From assembly GCA_910580005.1 (NCBI GenBank), contig CAJTXH010000045.1, positions 1 to 19,132 on the forward strand: DNA of 19,132 nucleotides, written 5' to 3'. Made by a program: the position numbers and the translations under genes. The notes under the pieces are model-generated. The model made no database searches. It was not told where the DNA came from and saw only the letters and a program-made list of their open reading frames with translations. Source of the stretch: an uncultured Lachnospiraceae bacterium (lineage in GTDB: Bacteria > Bacillota > Clostridia > Lachnospirales > Lachnospiraceae). Positions 1 to 7,712 of the stretch are shown piece after piece. Position 1 is the first letter of the stretch. Each line of letters starts with the position of its first letter.

Positions 1-38
1 ATGCAATCAAAGCTGCATTGTATAAAGCAACAAATTAA
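1..38 (+). CDS. Possible C-terminal end of an upstream gene (partial)
   Basis: One frame is open from the window edge to TAA at 36-38 and reads AIKAALYKATN, with gca and aaa codons like the neighbouring genes. It could be the last residues of a protein whose body lies outside the window. The stretch is too short to name a family, and a second frame is also open to TAA at 52-54, so the assignment is weak. Confidence 0.25.
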   Translation, partial: AIKAALYKATN

Positions 39-111
39 AAAAACAGGTAATTAAAGACTTTTATTGGTAATAACTTTTTATGCGGTTATCCTGGCTAGTA
101 TCAATCCATGC

Positions 112-140
112 TTGAAACTTGTACCGAAAAGTGATAAAAT
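112..140 (+). promoter_or_regulatory. Candidate sigma-A promoter upstream of the 102-aa protein gene
   Basis: A TTGAAA -35 (112-117) and a TAAAAT -10 (135-140) are separated by exactly 17 bp, each one mismatch from consensus. They lie 40 bp upstream of the start at 180. An overlapping alternative uses TATAAT at 141-146 with a poorer -35. Confidence 0.45.
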
Positions 141-179
141 TATAATATCCGTATGGCAAAAATAAGGGAGGAGGTATTG

Positions 180-488
180 ATGGACAGGATAAAAGGTGTG
201 AAGAAGGCATTTACACTCCGGTGCAGGGATGCTGTTACAAAAGAAGCAGCAGATGCAGTTTTATCTGGAAGCACCAGCGCATCTTACAAGCAGATAAATA
301 TCCATAGTGTAAAAGAAGCAGGCATTTTAAAAGAAACTGTAAGCAATGCAGGCACAGCGTATAATACCATTCTTACACATAAAGCACCAGTATATTGTGT
401 CCATGCAGTTATGCCAGGGTATAGGAATGTTAATAATAACCTGACTATAGAAGAATTATTTAGTGGCACTGGGAGGAATTTCAGATGA
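180..488 (+). CDS. Hypothetical 102-aa protein coupled to a lytic transglycosylase
   Basis: I do not recognise this protein. The frame is open from 153, but ATG at 180 is preferred because AGGGAGGAGG (165-174) sits 5 nt upstream. The product begins MDRIKGVKKAFTLRC, is basic at the N-terminus, has no hydrophobic signal or membrane segment, and contains two scattered cysteines. Its TGA (486-488) overlaps the ATG of the transglycosylase gene (485) in an ATGA junction, so the two are almost certainly translated together. That points to a shared process such as wall remodelling or assembly of a wall-crossing structure, but nothing in the sequence proves it. Confidence 0.7.
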   Translation: MDRIKGVKKAFTLRCRDAVTKEAADAVLSGSTSASYKQINIHSVKEAGILKETVSNAGTAYNTILTHKAPVYCVHAVMPGYRNVNNNLTIEELFSGTGRNFR

Positions 489-1222
489 TAAGCACAGAAT
501 CTTATCTAAATGCAATGAACAGCCTTAAGGTTTTAAAACCTGTTAAGACATACCCGGAAAATAGTGGAAGGGAAACTACTATTACAGGGTTTGATGAAAT
601 GCTCCAAAAGGTTTCTGGCAAGAACAATAAAACAGAAAATAAGAAAGCAGAAAAAGAAGACACAGGAAATACAAAAGACACAGATGAAGATACAGGATAT
701 AAAGACCCTGTAACTGGCAGGATGGTCAGATATGTTGATGTAGCAGATGGCAATAAAGATGACAGCAAGAAAGTTAAAGAGTCTTCAACGGCAGGGCAGC
801 AGGCTGTTCCAGCATCTTCTATGAAGAAAACAAAGTATGATGCATATTTTAAAGCAGCTGCTATAAAGTATGATGTATCAGAAAGCCTTCTTAAAGCAAT
901 TGCAAAGGCTGAATCTGATTTTAACCCTGGCTGTGTATCAAGTGCAGGTGCAATGGGTATAATGCAGCTTATGCCAGAAACAGCAAAAGGGCTTGGAGTT
1001 GATGACCCATATGACCCAGAGCAGAACATAATGGGCGGTGCAAAATGTATTTCACTTAAGTTAAAGGAATTTAAGGGTGATGTAAGGCTTGCGCTTGCTG
1101 CATATAATGCCGGAAGCGGCGCAGTAAGGCGTAATGGGGGCGTTCCTTCATACTGCAATACATATATTAACAAGGTGCTTAGTTATAAAGAAGCATTTGA
1201 AACTGCAAATGCAGTAGGATAA
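485..1222 (+). CDS. Lytic transglycosylase, SLT/goose-lysozyme-like domain
   Basis: This 245-aa protein cleaves peptidoglycan glycan strands between MurNAc and GlcNAc with formation of anhydro-MurNAc. The C-terminal catalytic domain (about 115-240) carries the family marks: the catalytic glutamate in KAESDFNP (E143), GIMQ at 158-161, and AAYNAG at 205-210. The first roughly 110 residues are a Lys/Glu/Asp/Thr-rich, low-complexity linker. There is no cleavable signal peptide or N-terminal membrane helix, which is unusual for an enzyme that must reach the wall; export through a dedicated apparatus such as the flagellum is one possibility. The start is fixed by the ATGA overlap with the preceding gene. 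The domain call is secure; the biological role is open. Confidence 0.88.
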   Translation: MISTESYLNAMNSLKVLKPVKTYPENSGRETTITGFDEMLQKVSGKNNKTENKKAEKEDTGNTKDTDEDTGYKDPVTGRMVRYVDVADGNKDDSKKVKESSTAGQQAVPASSMKKTKYDAYFKAAAIKYDVSESLLKAIAKAESDFNPGCVSSAGAMGIMQLMPETAKGLGVDDPYDPEQNIMGGAKCISLKLKEFKGDVRLALAAYNAGSGAVRRNGGVPSYCNTYINKVLSYKEAFETANAVG

Positions 1223-1251
1223 AAACCAGAGTATTGGCATGGAGAATAATT

Positions 1252-2109
1252 ATGGATACTTTTAAACAGCAAAGTAGCATAAATGACAACGTTGAAAAAA
1301 GCATAAGGAAAAAGTTCCATAAGGCGCTTTTTAGCAGGTTTGCAAAGGCAGTTAATGAGTACAGGCTTCTTGAAGAAGGGGACAGGGTAGCGGTATGTAT
1401 ATCAGGCGGCAAGGACTCCATGCTTATGGCAAAGCTTTTCCAGGAGCTTAAAAAACATAATAAGTTTAATTTCGGGCTTGAATTTCTTGTAATGGATCCA
1501 GGATATAATAAAGCAAACAGGGAAGCTTTAGAAAACAATGCAAAGCTTTTAAATATACCAGTTACAATTTTTGAAACACAAATATTTGATGCAGTGTATG
1601 AAATAGAAAAATCACCCTGTTATTTATGTGCACGCATGAGAAGGGGATATCTTTATAATAATGCAAGGAAGCTTGGCTGTAATAAGATTGCGCTTGGACA
1701 CCACTATGATGATGTAATTGAAACAATACTTATGGGTATGCTGTATGGCGCACAGGTACAGACAATGATGCCAAAACTCCATAGTACGAATTTCAAAGGC
1801 ATGGAACTTATAAGACCGATGTATCTTATAAGGGAAGAAGATATAATACACTGGAAAGAATATAATAATTTAAAATTCCTGCAATGTGCATGCAGGTTCA
1901 CGGAGAATTGTACATCATGTGGGGAAGATGGCGCTGCCAAGTCAAAACGTACGGAGGTAAAGACACTTATAAAAAACCTTAAAAAGATAAACCCGTATAT
2001 AGAAAGCAATATATTCCGGAGTGTGGAAAACATAAACCTTGATACGGTTATTGCATATAAAGAGAATGGTGTTAAACATAGTTTTCTTGATAACTATAAC
2101 AGGGATTAG
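1252..2109 (+). CDS. ttcA: TtcA-family PP-loop ATPase, probable tRNA 2-thiocytidine synthetase
   Basis: The 285-aa product belongs to the PP-loop ATPases that adenylate a tRNA base before modification. SGGKDS at residues 51-56 is the ATP pyrophosphate-binding loop. The CxxC in SPCYLC (C123, C126), GHHYDD (150-155) and later cysteines (C212, C214, C220, C223) match the TtcA group, which holds an Fe-S cluster and thiolates C32 of tRNA, rather than TilS. The frame is open from TTG at 1234, but ATG 1252 has GGAG (1241-1244) 7 nt upstream and is preferred. It is a single gene with a short spacer on each side. Which tRNA base is modified in this lineage is inferred from the family. Confidence 0.8.
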   Translation: MDTFKQQSSINDNVEKSIRKKFHKALFSRFAKAVNEYRLLEEGDRVAVCISGGKDSMLMAKLFQELKKHNKFNFGLEFLVMDPGYNKANREALENNAKLLNIPVTIFETQIFDAVYEIEKSPCYLCARMRRGYLYNNARKLGCNKIALGHHYDDVIETILMGMLYGAQVQTMMPKLHSTNFKGMELIRPMYLIREEDIIHWKEYNNLKFLQCACRFTENCTSCGEDGAAKSKRTEVKTLIKNLKKINPYIESNIFRSVENINLDTVIAYKENGVKHSFLDNYNRD

Positions 2110-2154
2110 GTTTATAGATATAAATAATTAATATAGAAAGGTATTGGTGATTTA

Positions 2155-2796
2155 ATGATGAAGATACAGTCAGTAAATGATGAAGCTTTTAAGGCTTATG
2201 GACGTGTTGTTGATGGATATGACTGCAAAGAGATGTTAGAGAAGCTGGAGGAACTTACAGATATGCCAGGAGATTCTGTAATATATGTACCTTCTGTGCC
2301 AGAACTTGAAGCAACACCGGCATATGATGATTTTAGTAATAACTGTTTTGGCGGCATGCCAATAGAAATTGGATATTGTAATGGCACTAATACAAAGCTC
2401 AACTGCTTTGAGTACCATCATGACAATGAAATAAATGTAGCTGCTAATGATGCAATCCTGCTGGTAGCCCTTAAGCAGGACATTATAGATGGAAAGATTG
2501 ACTCTTCTAAGACAGAGGCTTTTCTCTGTCCGAAGGGCACAGCCGTAGAACTATATTCTGCTACTCTGCATTATGCACCATGCAGCGCTAAGAATGGCGA
2601 AGGCTTCAGGGTTGCAATTATTCTTCCAAAAGGGACAAATGAAGAAGCTCCAGAGATAACAGTTAAGAATGAAGAGGATAAGTATCTGTGGGCAAGAAAT
2701 AAATGGCTTATTGCACATGCTGATACAACAGAAGCTTCCCAAGGGGCGTATATTGGTATTACAGGGGAAAATATTGATATTGCAGGTTTAATATAA
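2155..2796 (+). CDS. DUF4867-like protein, probable cupin/ureidoglycolate-lyase-like fold
   Basis: This 213-aa soluble protein resembles the DUF4867 family seen in gut Firmicutes. Its layout also recalls ureidoglycolate lyase: FKAYGRVV near the N-terminus, CFEYHHDNEIN followed by a hydrophobic strand, then FLCPKGTAVELYSATLHYAPC. The HHDNE stretch and LHYAPC supply histidines and acids suited to metal binding in a beta-barrel pocket. Substrate is unknown. Start could be ATG 2155 or 2158; GGTG lies just upstream. It follows ttcA by 45 bp and is closed by a strong terminator. The name rests on memory of the family pattern; the enzyme activity is not claimed. Confidence 0.6.
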   Translation: MMKIQSVNDEAFKAYGRVVDGYDCKEMLEKLEELTDMPGDSVIYVPSVPELEATPAYDDFSNNCFGGMPIEIGYCNGTNTKLNCFEYHHDNEINVAANDAILLVALKQDIIDGKIDSSKTEAFLCPKGTAVELYSATLHYAPCSAKNGEGFRVAIILPKGTNEEAPEITVKNEEDKYLWARNKWLIAHADTTEASQGAYIGITGENIDIAGLI

Positions 2797-2861
2797 TTGC
2801 AAGTGTGGCAGATTAGAAACATATGGCAGGCATAAGCCAGGTGTATGTTGTACTTGCATAT

Positions 2862-2895
2862 ATGCACAGGGAAGGCTGTTCTCTGTGCATTTTTT
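2862..2895 (+). terminator. Intrinsic terminator after the DUF4867-like gene
   Basis: ATGCACAG at 2862 pairs with CTGTGCAT ending at 2890. The stem extends inward through GGAA/TTCT (one G-U pair), giving a 12-bp stem with a 5-nt loop. Six T residues follow at 2890-2895. It separates the first gene group from the methyltransferase. Confidence 0.85.
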
Positions 2896-2932
2896 GCTTA
2901 ATCCTTTATAATAAAGAAAGACAGGTATATTT

Positions 2933-4396
2933 ATGGAACTGCCAGAAAGTTTTATGAAAAGAATGAAAAATCTTCTTGGTGATGGATATAATAGTTTTAT
3001 CTCATCATATAATGAAGAAAAACAGCCAGGGCTGCGCATTAATACATTAAAGTTAAATATAAAGGATAAGGGCAGGCTTCCTTTTCATCTTATAAGCGTG
3101 CCATGGGCAGAAGAAGGCTTTTATTATAACCAGGAGGAGCGGCCAGGACGCCACCCATTGCATGAAGCAGGTGTTTACTATATACAGGAACCAAGCGCTA
3201 TGTCTGTTGTAAGCCTTCTTGAGCCGGAAGAGGGGGATGTTGTATGTGATTTATGTGCAGCGCCAGGAGGAAAAAGCACACACATTGCTGGCAGGCTGAA
3301 TGGCAAGGGGCTTCTTGTGGTTAATGAAATATTGCCAGTGCGTGCTAAGATACTGTCCCAGAATATAGAAAGGCTTGGTGTGTGCAATGCACTTGTATGT
3401 AATGAGACGCCAGACAGGATGGCAGGGCATTTTCCAGGATTTTTTGATAAAATATTAGTAGACGCACCATGCTCTGGTGAGGGAATGTTTAGAAAAGACC
3501 CAGCAGCGGCAGAAGAATGGAGCATCGAAAATGTAAATATGTGTGCTGCACGTCAGAAGGAAATCTTAAATTGCGCTGGCAGAATGTTAAAGCCAGGTGG
3601 TGTGCTTGTATATTCTACATGCACATTTTCACCAGATGAGGATGAAGATATAGTTATATGGTTTTTGAGGGAGCATAGGGACTATAAAGTGCAGGACTGG
3701 AAGACTTCAGGCATGGCAGCGGGTATCAGGGAGCATGGGGTTAAAGATAATATTCCAGACAGCGGAGAAACGGGTTTTGTAACAGAAGGTTCTGGAAAGC
3801 TTTCAAATGAAGAAAAAACAGCAATAAAGGGGGCCTTAAGGTTGTGGCCACACAAAATTAAGGGTGAAGGGCATTTTGCTGTTAAGTTTATAAAAGATGG
3901 GAATGCATGTGGGGAGAACCATATCTGCAATATAAATAAAAAGAAGAAAAATGCGGATAAAAACCAGACATATGCCAGCAAAAAAGAACTGGAGGAAATC
4001 CACAAATTGCTTGGTAAAATATTTATTACAGCAGATTTAGGGCAGTATAGTAAAAGGCTCAGGTTTTTTGGAGATATGCTTTACCTTATGCCAGAAGGCA
4101 TAAATAACGTTGAAGGAATAAAGGTTTTAAGGCAGGGGCTTCATATCGCAGTACGTAAAAAAAACAGGTATGAGCCGGCACATGCCCTTGCAAAAGCAGC
4201 AATCCCAGGGCTTGCCAGGCAGTATTATGATTGCAGTGACAGCCAGGCATTGCAGTACCTTCATGGTGAAACAATAAGCTGCCCAGAGGAATTTAAGGGC
4301 TGGGTGTTAATCGGATATAAAGGTTTCCCGTTAGGCTGGGGCAAGGCACAAGGAGGTACTGCCAAAAACCATTATCCTAAAGGTTTAAGAATATGA
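2933..4396 (+). CDS. RsmF/RsmB-family rRNA m5C methyltransferase
   Basis: This 487-aa enzyme transfers a methyl group from SAM to C5 of a cytosine in rRNA. The Rossmann domain shows the SAM-binding CDLCAAPGGKS (105-115). It also has the two catalytic cysteines of the NOL1/NOP2/Sun family: C180 in DAPCSGEGMF and C230 in YSTCTF. The C-terminal part (about 350-487) has the RsmF-type extension with a PUA-like RNA-binding end (FFGDMLYLMPEG, then GWVLIGYKGFPLGWGKA and NHYPKGLR). The layout fits Firmicute RsmF-like enzymes rather than RsmB, which has an N-terminal NusB domain absent here. The exact rRNA position is not predictable. It is transcribed alone, between a terminator and a new promoter. 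Confidence 0.88.
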   Translation: MELPESFMKRMKNLLGDGYNSFISSYNEEKQPGLRINTLKLNIKDKGRLPFHLISVPWAEEGFYYNQEERPGRHPLHEAGVYYIQEPSAMSVVSLLEPEEGDVVCDLCAAPGGKSTHIAGRLNGKGLLVVNEILPVRAKILSQNIERLGVCNALVCNETPDRMAGHFPGFFDKILVDAPCSGEGMFRKDPAAAEEWSIENVNMCAARQKEILNCAGRMLKPGGVLVYSTCTFSPDEDEDIVIWFLREHRDYKVQDWKTSGMAAGIREHGVKDNIPDSGETGFVTEGSGKLSNEEKTAIKGALRLWPHKIKGEGHFAVKFIKDGNACGENHICNINKKKKNADKNQTYASKKELEEIHKLLGKIFITADLGQYSKRLRFFGDMLYLMPEGINNVEGIKVLRQGLHIAVRKKNRYEPAHALAKAAIPGLARQYYDCSDSQALQYLHGETISCPEEFKGWVLIGYKGFPLGWGKAQGGTAKNHYPKGLRI

Positions 4397-4400
4397 AACA

Positions 4401-4429
4401 TTGTATTTTATGCGTTTTAAATGTATAAT
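4401..4429 (+). promoter_or_regulatory. Candidate sigma-A promoter for the hydrolase-TPR-ppaC operon
   Basis: A perfect TATAAT -10 (4424-4429) lies 17 bp downstream of TTGTAT (4401-4406), which matches only the TTG of the -35 consensus. It is 30 bp upstream of the ATG at 4459 and just after the methyltransferase stop, so the following genes have their own start of transcription. Confidence 0.5.
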
Positions 4430-4458
4430 GTGTAGAAACTGTATTATGGGGGTGTTAT

Positions 4459-5280
4459 ATGAGGGTTGCACTTGGACAGATAGATATGGTGTGGGAGGAT
4501 AAAAAGGCTTCATTAGTTAAAGTAGAAAAAATGGTTAAAGAAGCGGCGTCAGCAAAAGCAGATATAATTATATTCCCAGAAATGGCATTAACTGGTTTTT
4601 CAATGGCGTTAAATAAAATTGGCGAGGATGAAAAATCACCAGAAAGTGTAAATGCAATGGGGGAACTTGCCATACAAAACAATATTGCTATTGGCTTTGG
4701 GTGGGCAGCACTGCCATCCCCTGGGAGTACAAAAGGGACTAACAGGTTCACAGTTATAGGAAATGATGGAAATATTATTACTGAATATAAAAAAATAAAT
4801 CCATTTACTTATGGTGGTGAAAGTGAAGTATATGGGAGTGGAAGCAATATTGTGGCAGCGCAGTTTGCAGGGCACACAATAAGCCTTTTTATATGTTATG
4901 ATTTGCGTTTTCCTGAACTGTTCCAGATTGCATCAGAAAAAGCAGATGTTATATTTGTAATTGCGGACTGGCCAGCCATAAGGAGCACACACTGGACAAC
5001 TCTTATAAGGGCAAGGGCAATAGAAACACAATCATATGTTGTGGGTGTAAACTGTTATGGTATACACAATGGCGAAAGCAGTAACGGCGGCAGCCTGGCA
5101 GTTGATGCAATAGGGAATATACTTGGGCAGATTTCAGGGAGGGAAGGTGTACTTATATGCGATATTGATAACAGGGCATGGAGCCTTAGGGATAAATTTA
5201 ACACACGTAAAGACCGTAAGACAGAATTTTATATAAAGGAATATCTGGCTCTTACTGGCAGGGAGAATATTAATCTATGA
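4459..5280 (+). CDS. Carbon-nitrogen hydrolase (nitrilase superfamily, omega-amidase-like)
   Basis: The 273-aa product has the Glu-Lys-Cys triad of the nitrilase superfamily. E41 is in FPEMALTGF, K112 in YKKINPF, and the nucleophile C146 in FICYDLRFPE. These enzymes hydrolyse amides to acid and ammonia through a thioester. The short single-domain form and the CYDLRFPE context fit the omega-amidase/YafV-NIT2 branch that deaminates alpha-ketoglutaramate, but branch assignment is an inference. GGGGG (4448-4452) lies 6 nt before the ATG. Its TGA overlaps the ATG of the next gene (ATGA at 5277), so it is the first gene of a coupled operon. Confidence 0.85.
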   Translation: MRVALGQIDMVWEDKKASLVKVEKMVKEAASAKADIIIFPEMALTGFSMALNKIGEDEKSPESVNAMGELAIQNNIAIGFGWAALPSPGSTKGTNRFTVIGNDGNIITEYKKINPFTYGGESEVYGSGSNIVAAQFAGHTISLFICYDLRFPELFQIASEKADVIFVIADWPAIRSTHWTTLIRARAIETQSYVVGVNCYGIHNGESSNGGSLAVDAIGNILGQISGREGVLICDIDNRAWSLRDKFNTRKDRKTEFYIKEYLALTGRENINL

Positions 5281-7712
5281 GACAATATGAATTTGCTATA
5301 AGGATTGCACAAATACACCATCTGGTGGAAGAGCGCAAATATAAAAAAGCACTTGCTGTAATAAGGACACTTGATATGAGGCAGGTTAAAAATATTAGTG
5401 ATTTGACTATTATTGCAGATGTTTTTGCCAGGACGGGGCAGTTTGATTCAGCAAAGGAAGCTTATCTTAAAATATATACTAAATCAAAAACCAGGCGTGT
5501 TGTGTACCGGCTTATAATTATTTCAATACATACAAAAGAACTTGATGATGCTGAGAAATATTATAATGAGTTTGTGCAGATGGGACCAGATACAAGGGAT
5601 GCAATTATATTAAGGTACAGGATTGACAAGGCAGCAGGTGTACATATTGGAAAACTTGTTGAAACACTAGAAGAACTGAAAGAAGAGGAATACATAGAAG
5701 AATGGGCTTATGAGCTTGCCAGGCTGTATTATAAAGCAGGAAGGTTTGAGGAATGCCGGAGGGAATGTGAGGATATACTTCTCTGGTTTGGCCATGGTGA
5801 AATAGTTGAGCGTGCCAAAAAGCTTATGGAATATGTAGATGACAAAGAGGCAATGCCATATATTGATGACAGGGATTATACAATAGAAAGGAATGAGCCA
5901 AACCCTGATGATACAGGCTCTCTCCCTGATTTGCGTGAATATATTTCAAATATGCAGCGGGAAGAGGAAAACAGGAAGAAGCATTTAAAAGACAGGAAAA
6001 CAAAGGAACAGGCAGAACGTAAAAAGGAAAAGGCAGAGGACAAGCAAAAGGAAAAAGAAATAGCTGTTACAAAAGAACCTTGCAGTAAAAATACTGAAAA
6101 TGAAAAAGACATGCAAAACCAGGATGGTTTTATAGATGATTATGAGGAAGATGATTTTGAGATAGATGCAGGTTTTGGAAAACTTGCACAAAAACTTACA
6201 GGTTTTTTGCATTTTGGCAGTAAAAAAGACAAGAAAAGTGAAGAGGAAGATGCAGAACAGAACAGTTATGGCAAAAAAGATTTATTTAATGAAAACAGCA
6301 AGATGCCTGACAGTAAAGATGGATATATTATAGAAGACAGTGGCAAGGAAAACCTGGATATAAAAATAAGGATAAACCAGGATTTATATAATAAGACTCT
6401 TGCAGAAGCCAGAAAACAGGAAAAGAAAGAAGAGGACAAACCGCTTGATAATGAAGAAACTTTAAATGAAACTGGTGTGGATAGTATAACAACAGAAGTG
6501 GAGGATGAAGAACAAGATTATGTTCCTGATGTTAAAGAAGCTTGTACAGATATAAAACAGACAGAACCTATATATTTTCAAGCTGGACTGGGAATTACAC
6601 AAGACCTTTCAAGGGAAGTTTCTGCAATATATGAAGCTGAACATAAAGAGCAGTTAAAGGAAAAAGAAGTTAAAATTGTAGGCAGCCGCAGACCTTTAAA
6701 AAGGGATGCAACTAAAGTAATTGAGCGGATGACCAAGGCAGTAAAAAGTGATGAAAATAAAAATCCTCATTCCGTGGGACATGAAGAAGCAGAAGAAAAT
6801 GGCAATATGACGGAAATAACAGAAGAGAATGCAGTAGTAGTGGATGGTATGCCAGAAACATCAGAGGAAGCAGTCCGTCTGGCAGAGGAAGAACAGGAAA
6901 GTACAGAACAGGAGAGCAGTATTTTAAACAGTGTAATTCCAGAAATTGAAGATAACAGCATACTGGTAAGCAAAGAAGAAATAGAGCTGGCAGAAATTGA
7001 GGCAAAAAGGGCACACGAGGAGGCTCTGGTTAAAGCGGAGGAAGCAAGGGAAATAGTAGAGGAAGCAAGAAGGAAAGCAGAAGAAGCAGAAAGGATGCTG
7101 GCAGAAATAGAAAAGAAACATGCTTCCAATATTGTACAGCATGAGGAAAACAGCAGCCTGGAAGAAAACGGGACAGAAGAGGAAGTGCAGGAAGAAACCG
7201 CCGTACAGGAAGATGCCAGCGTGGCTGCAGAGGAGGAAAGGCTTTCAGATGATGACTTGCCAACTACTAGGGCGCTGCATACTTCATTTAGTGATATCCT
7301 TACATTAATTGGCGGTGAACAAGACCCATCACATTTTGTATTTGTAGGGAATACATTTGATTTGATAACAGGCCTGTCTAAAAGAATTGTAAAGGTAATG
7401 AAAGCAACTGGATATATGAGTATAGGGCGTATTGCAAGGATAAGCGCTAAAACCCTGAATAAAATGGATTTATCAGAGTTTAAAAGCCAGCTTAAAGGCA
7501 ACTGCCTGCTTATTGATGAGGCAGCAGATTTAATGATTCCTACAATTGCAAGTATATTTGAAATAATGGATGAATATTATGGTGATTTTGTTGTAATACT
7601 GGCAGATAATGGAAATACGCTTGACCAGTTATTTAAGTTTGCACCTACGCTTGCAAAGCGTTTTAAATATATTATAGATATAAGTGGTTATACGGAGGAG
7701 GACTGCCAATAG
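5277..7712 (+). CDS. TPR / coiled-coil protein with a degenerate CbxX/SpoVK-like AAA+ domain
   Basis: This 811-aa protein has three parts. Residues 1-200 are helical TPR-like repeats (for example the helices around ADVFARTGQFDSAKEAY and LARLYYKAGRFEECRREC). Residues 205-670 are a very acidic, Lys/Glu/Ala-rich region, with a strong predicted coiled coil at about 570-620. Residues 680-811 align by eye with the AAA+ fold of CbxX/SpoVK: HFVFVGN (686-692), Walker B LLIDEA (744-749), sensor-1-like VVILADN and an AKRFKYIIDI segment. The Walker A segment reads GNTFDLITG and lacks the GxxGxGK[ST] lysine, so ATP hydrolysis is unlikely. The protein may act as a scaffold or partner. It overlaps the genes on both sides and is translated with them. 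No function is assigned. Confidence 0.75.
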   Translation: MRQYEFAIRIAQIHHLVEERKYKKALAVIRTLDMRQVKNISDLTIIADVFARTGQFDSAKEAYLKIYTKSKTRRVVYRLIIISIHTKELDDAEKYYNEFVQMGPDTRDAIILRYRIDKAAGVHIGKLVETLEELKEEEYIEEWAYELARLYYKAGRFEECRRECEDILLWFGHGEIVERAKKLMEYVDDKEAMPYIDDRDYTIERNEPNPDDTGSLPDLREYISNMQREEENRKKHLKDRKTKEQAERKKEKAEDKQKEKEIAVTKEPCSKNTENEKDMQNQDGFIDDYEEDDFEIDAGFGKLAQKLTGFLHFGSKKDKKSEEEDAEQNSYGKKDLFNENSKMPDSKDGYIIEDSGKENLDIKIRINQDLYNKTLAEARKQEKKEEDKPLDNEETLNETGVDSITTEVEDEEQDYVPDVKEACTDIKQTEPIYFQAGLGITQDLSREVSAIYEAEHKEQLKEKEVKIVGSRRPLKRDATKVIERMTKAVKSDENKNPHSVGHEEAEENGNMTEITEENAVVVDGMPETSEEAVRLAEEEQESTEQESSILNSVIPEIEDNSILVSKEEIELAEIEAKRAHEEALVKAEEAREIVEEARRKAEEAERMLAEIEKKHASNIVQHEENSSLEENGTEEEVQEETAVQEDASVAAEEERLSDDDLPTTRALHTSFSDILTLIGGEQDPSHFVFVGNTFDLITGLSKRIVKVMKATGYMSIGRIARISAKTLNKMDLSEFKSQLKGNCLLIDEAADLMIPTIASIFEIMDEYYGDFVVILADNGNTLDQLFKFAPTLAKRFKYIIDISGYTEEDCQ

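Noticed and set aside
502..1173. 223-aa minus-strand ORF opposite the transglycosylase
   Set aside because: The plus-strand gene has clear catalytic motifs and coupling to its neighbour; the minus ORF lacks a start signal and domain content.
6767..7501. 244-aa minus-strand ORF rich in Ser and Ala
   Set aside because: It is the mirror of the Glu/Lys-rich coiled-coil coding region; its composition is what the opposite strand of such codons produces.
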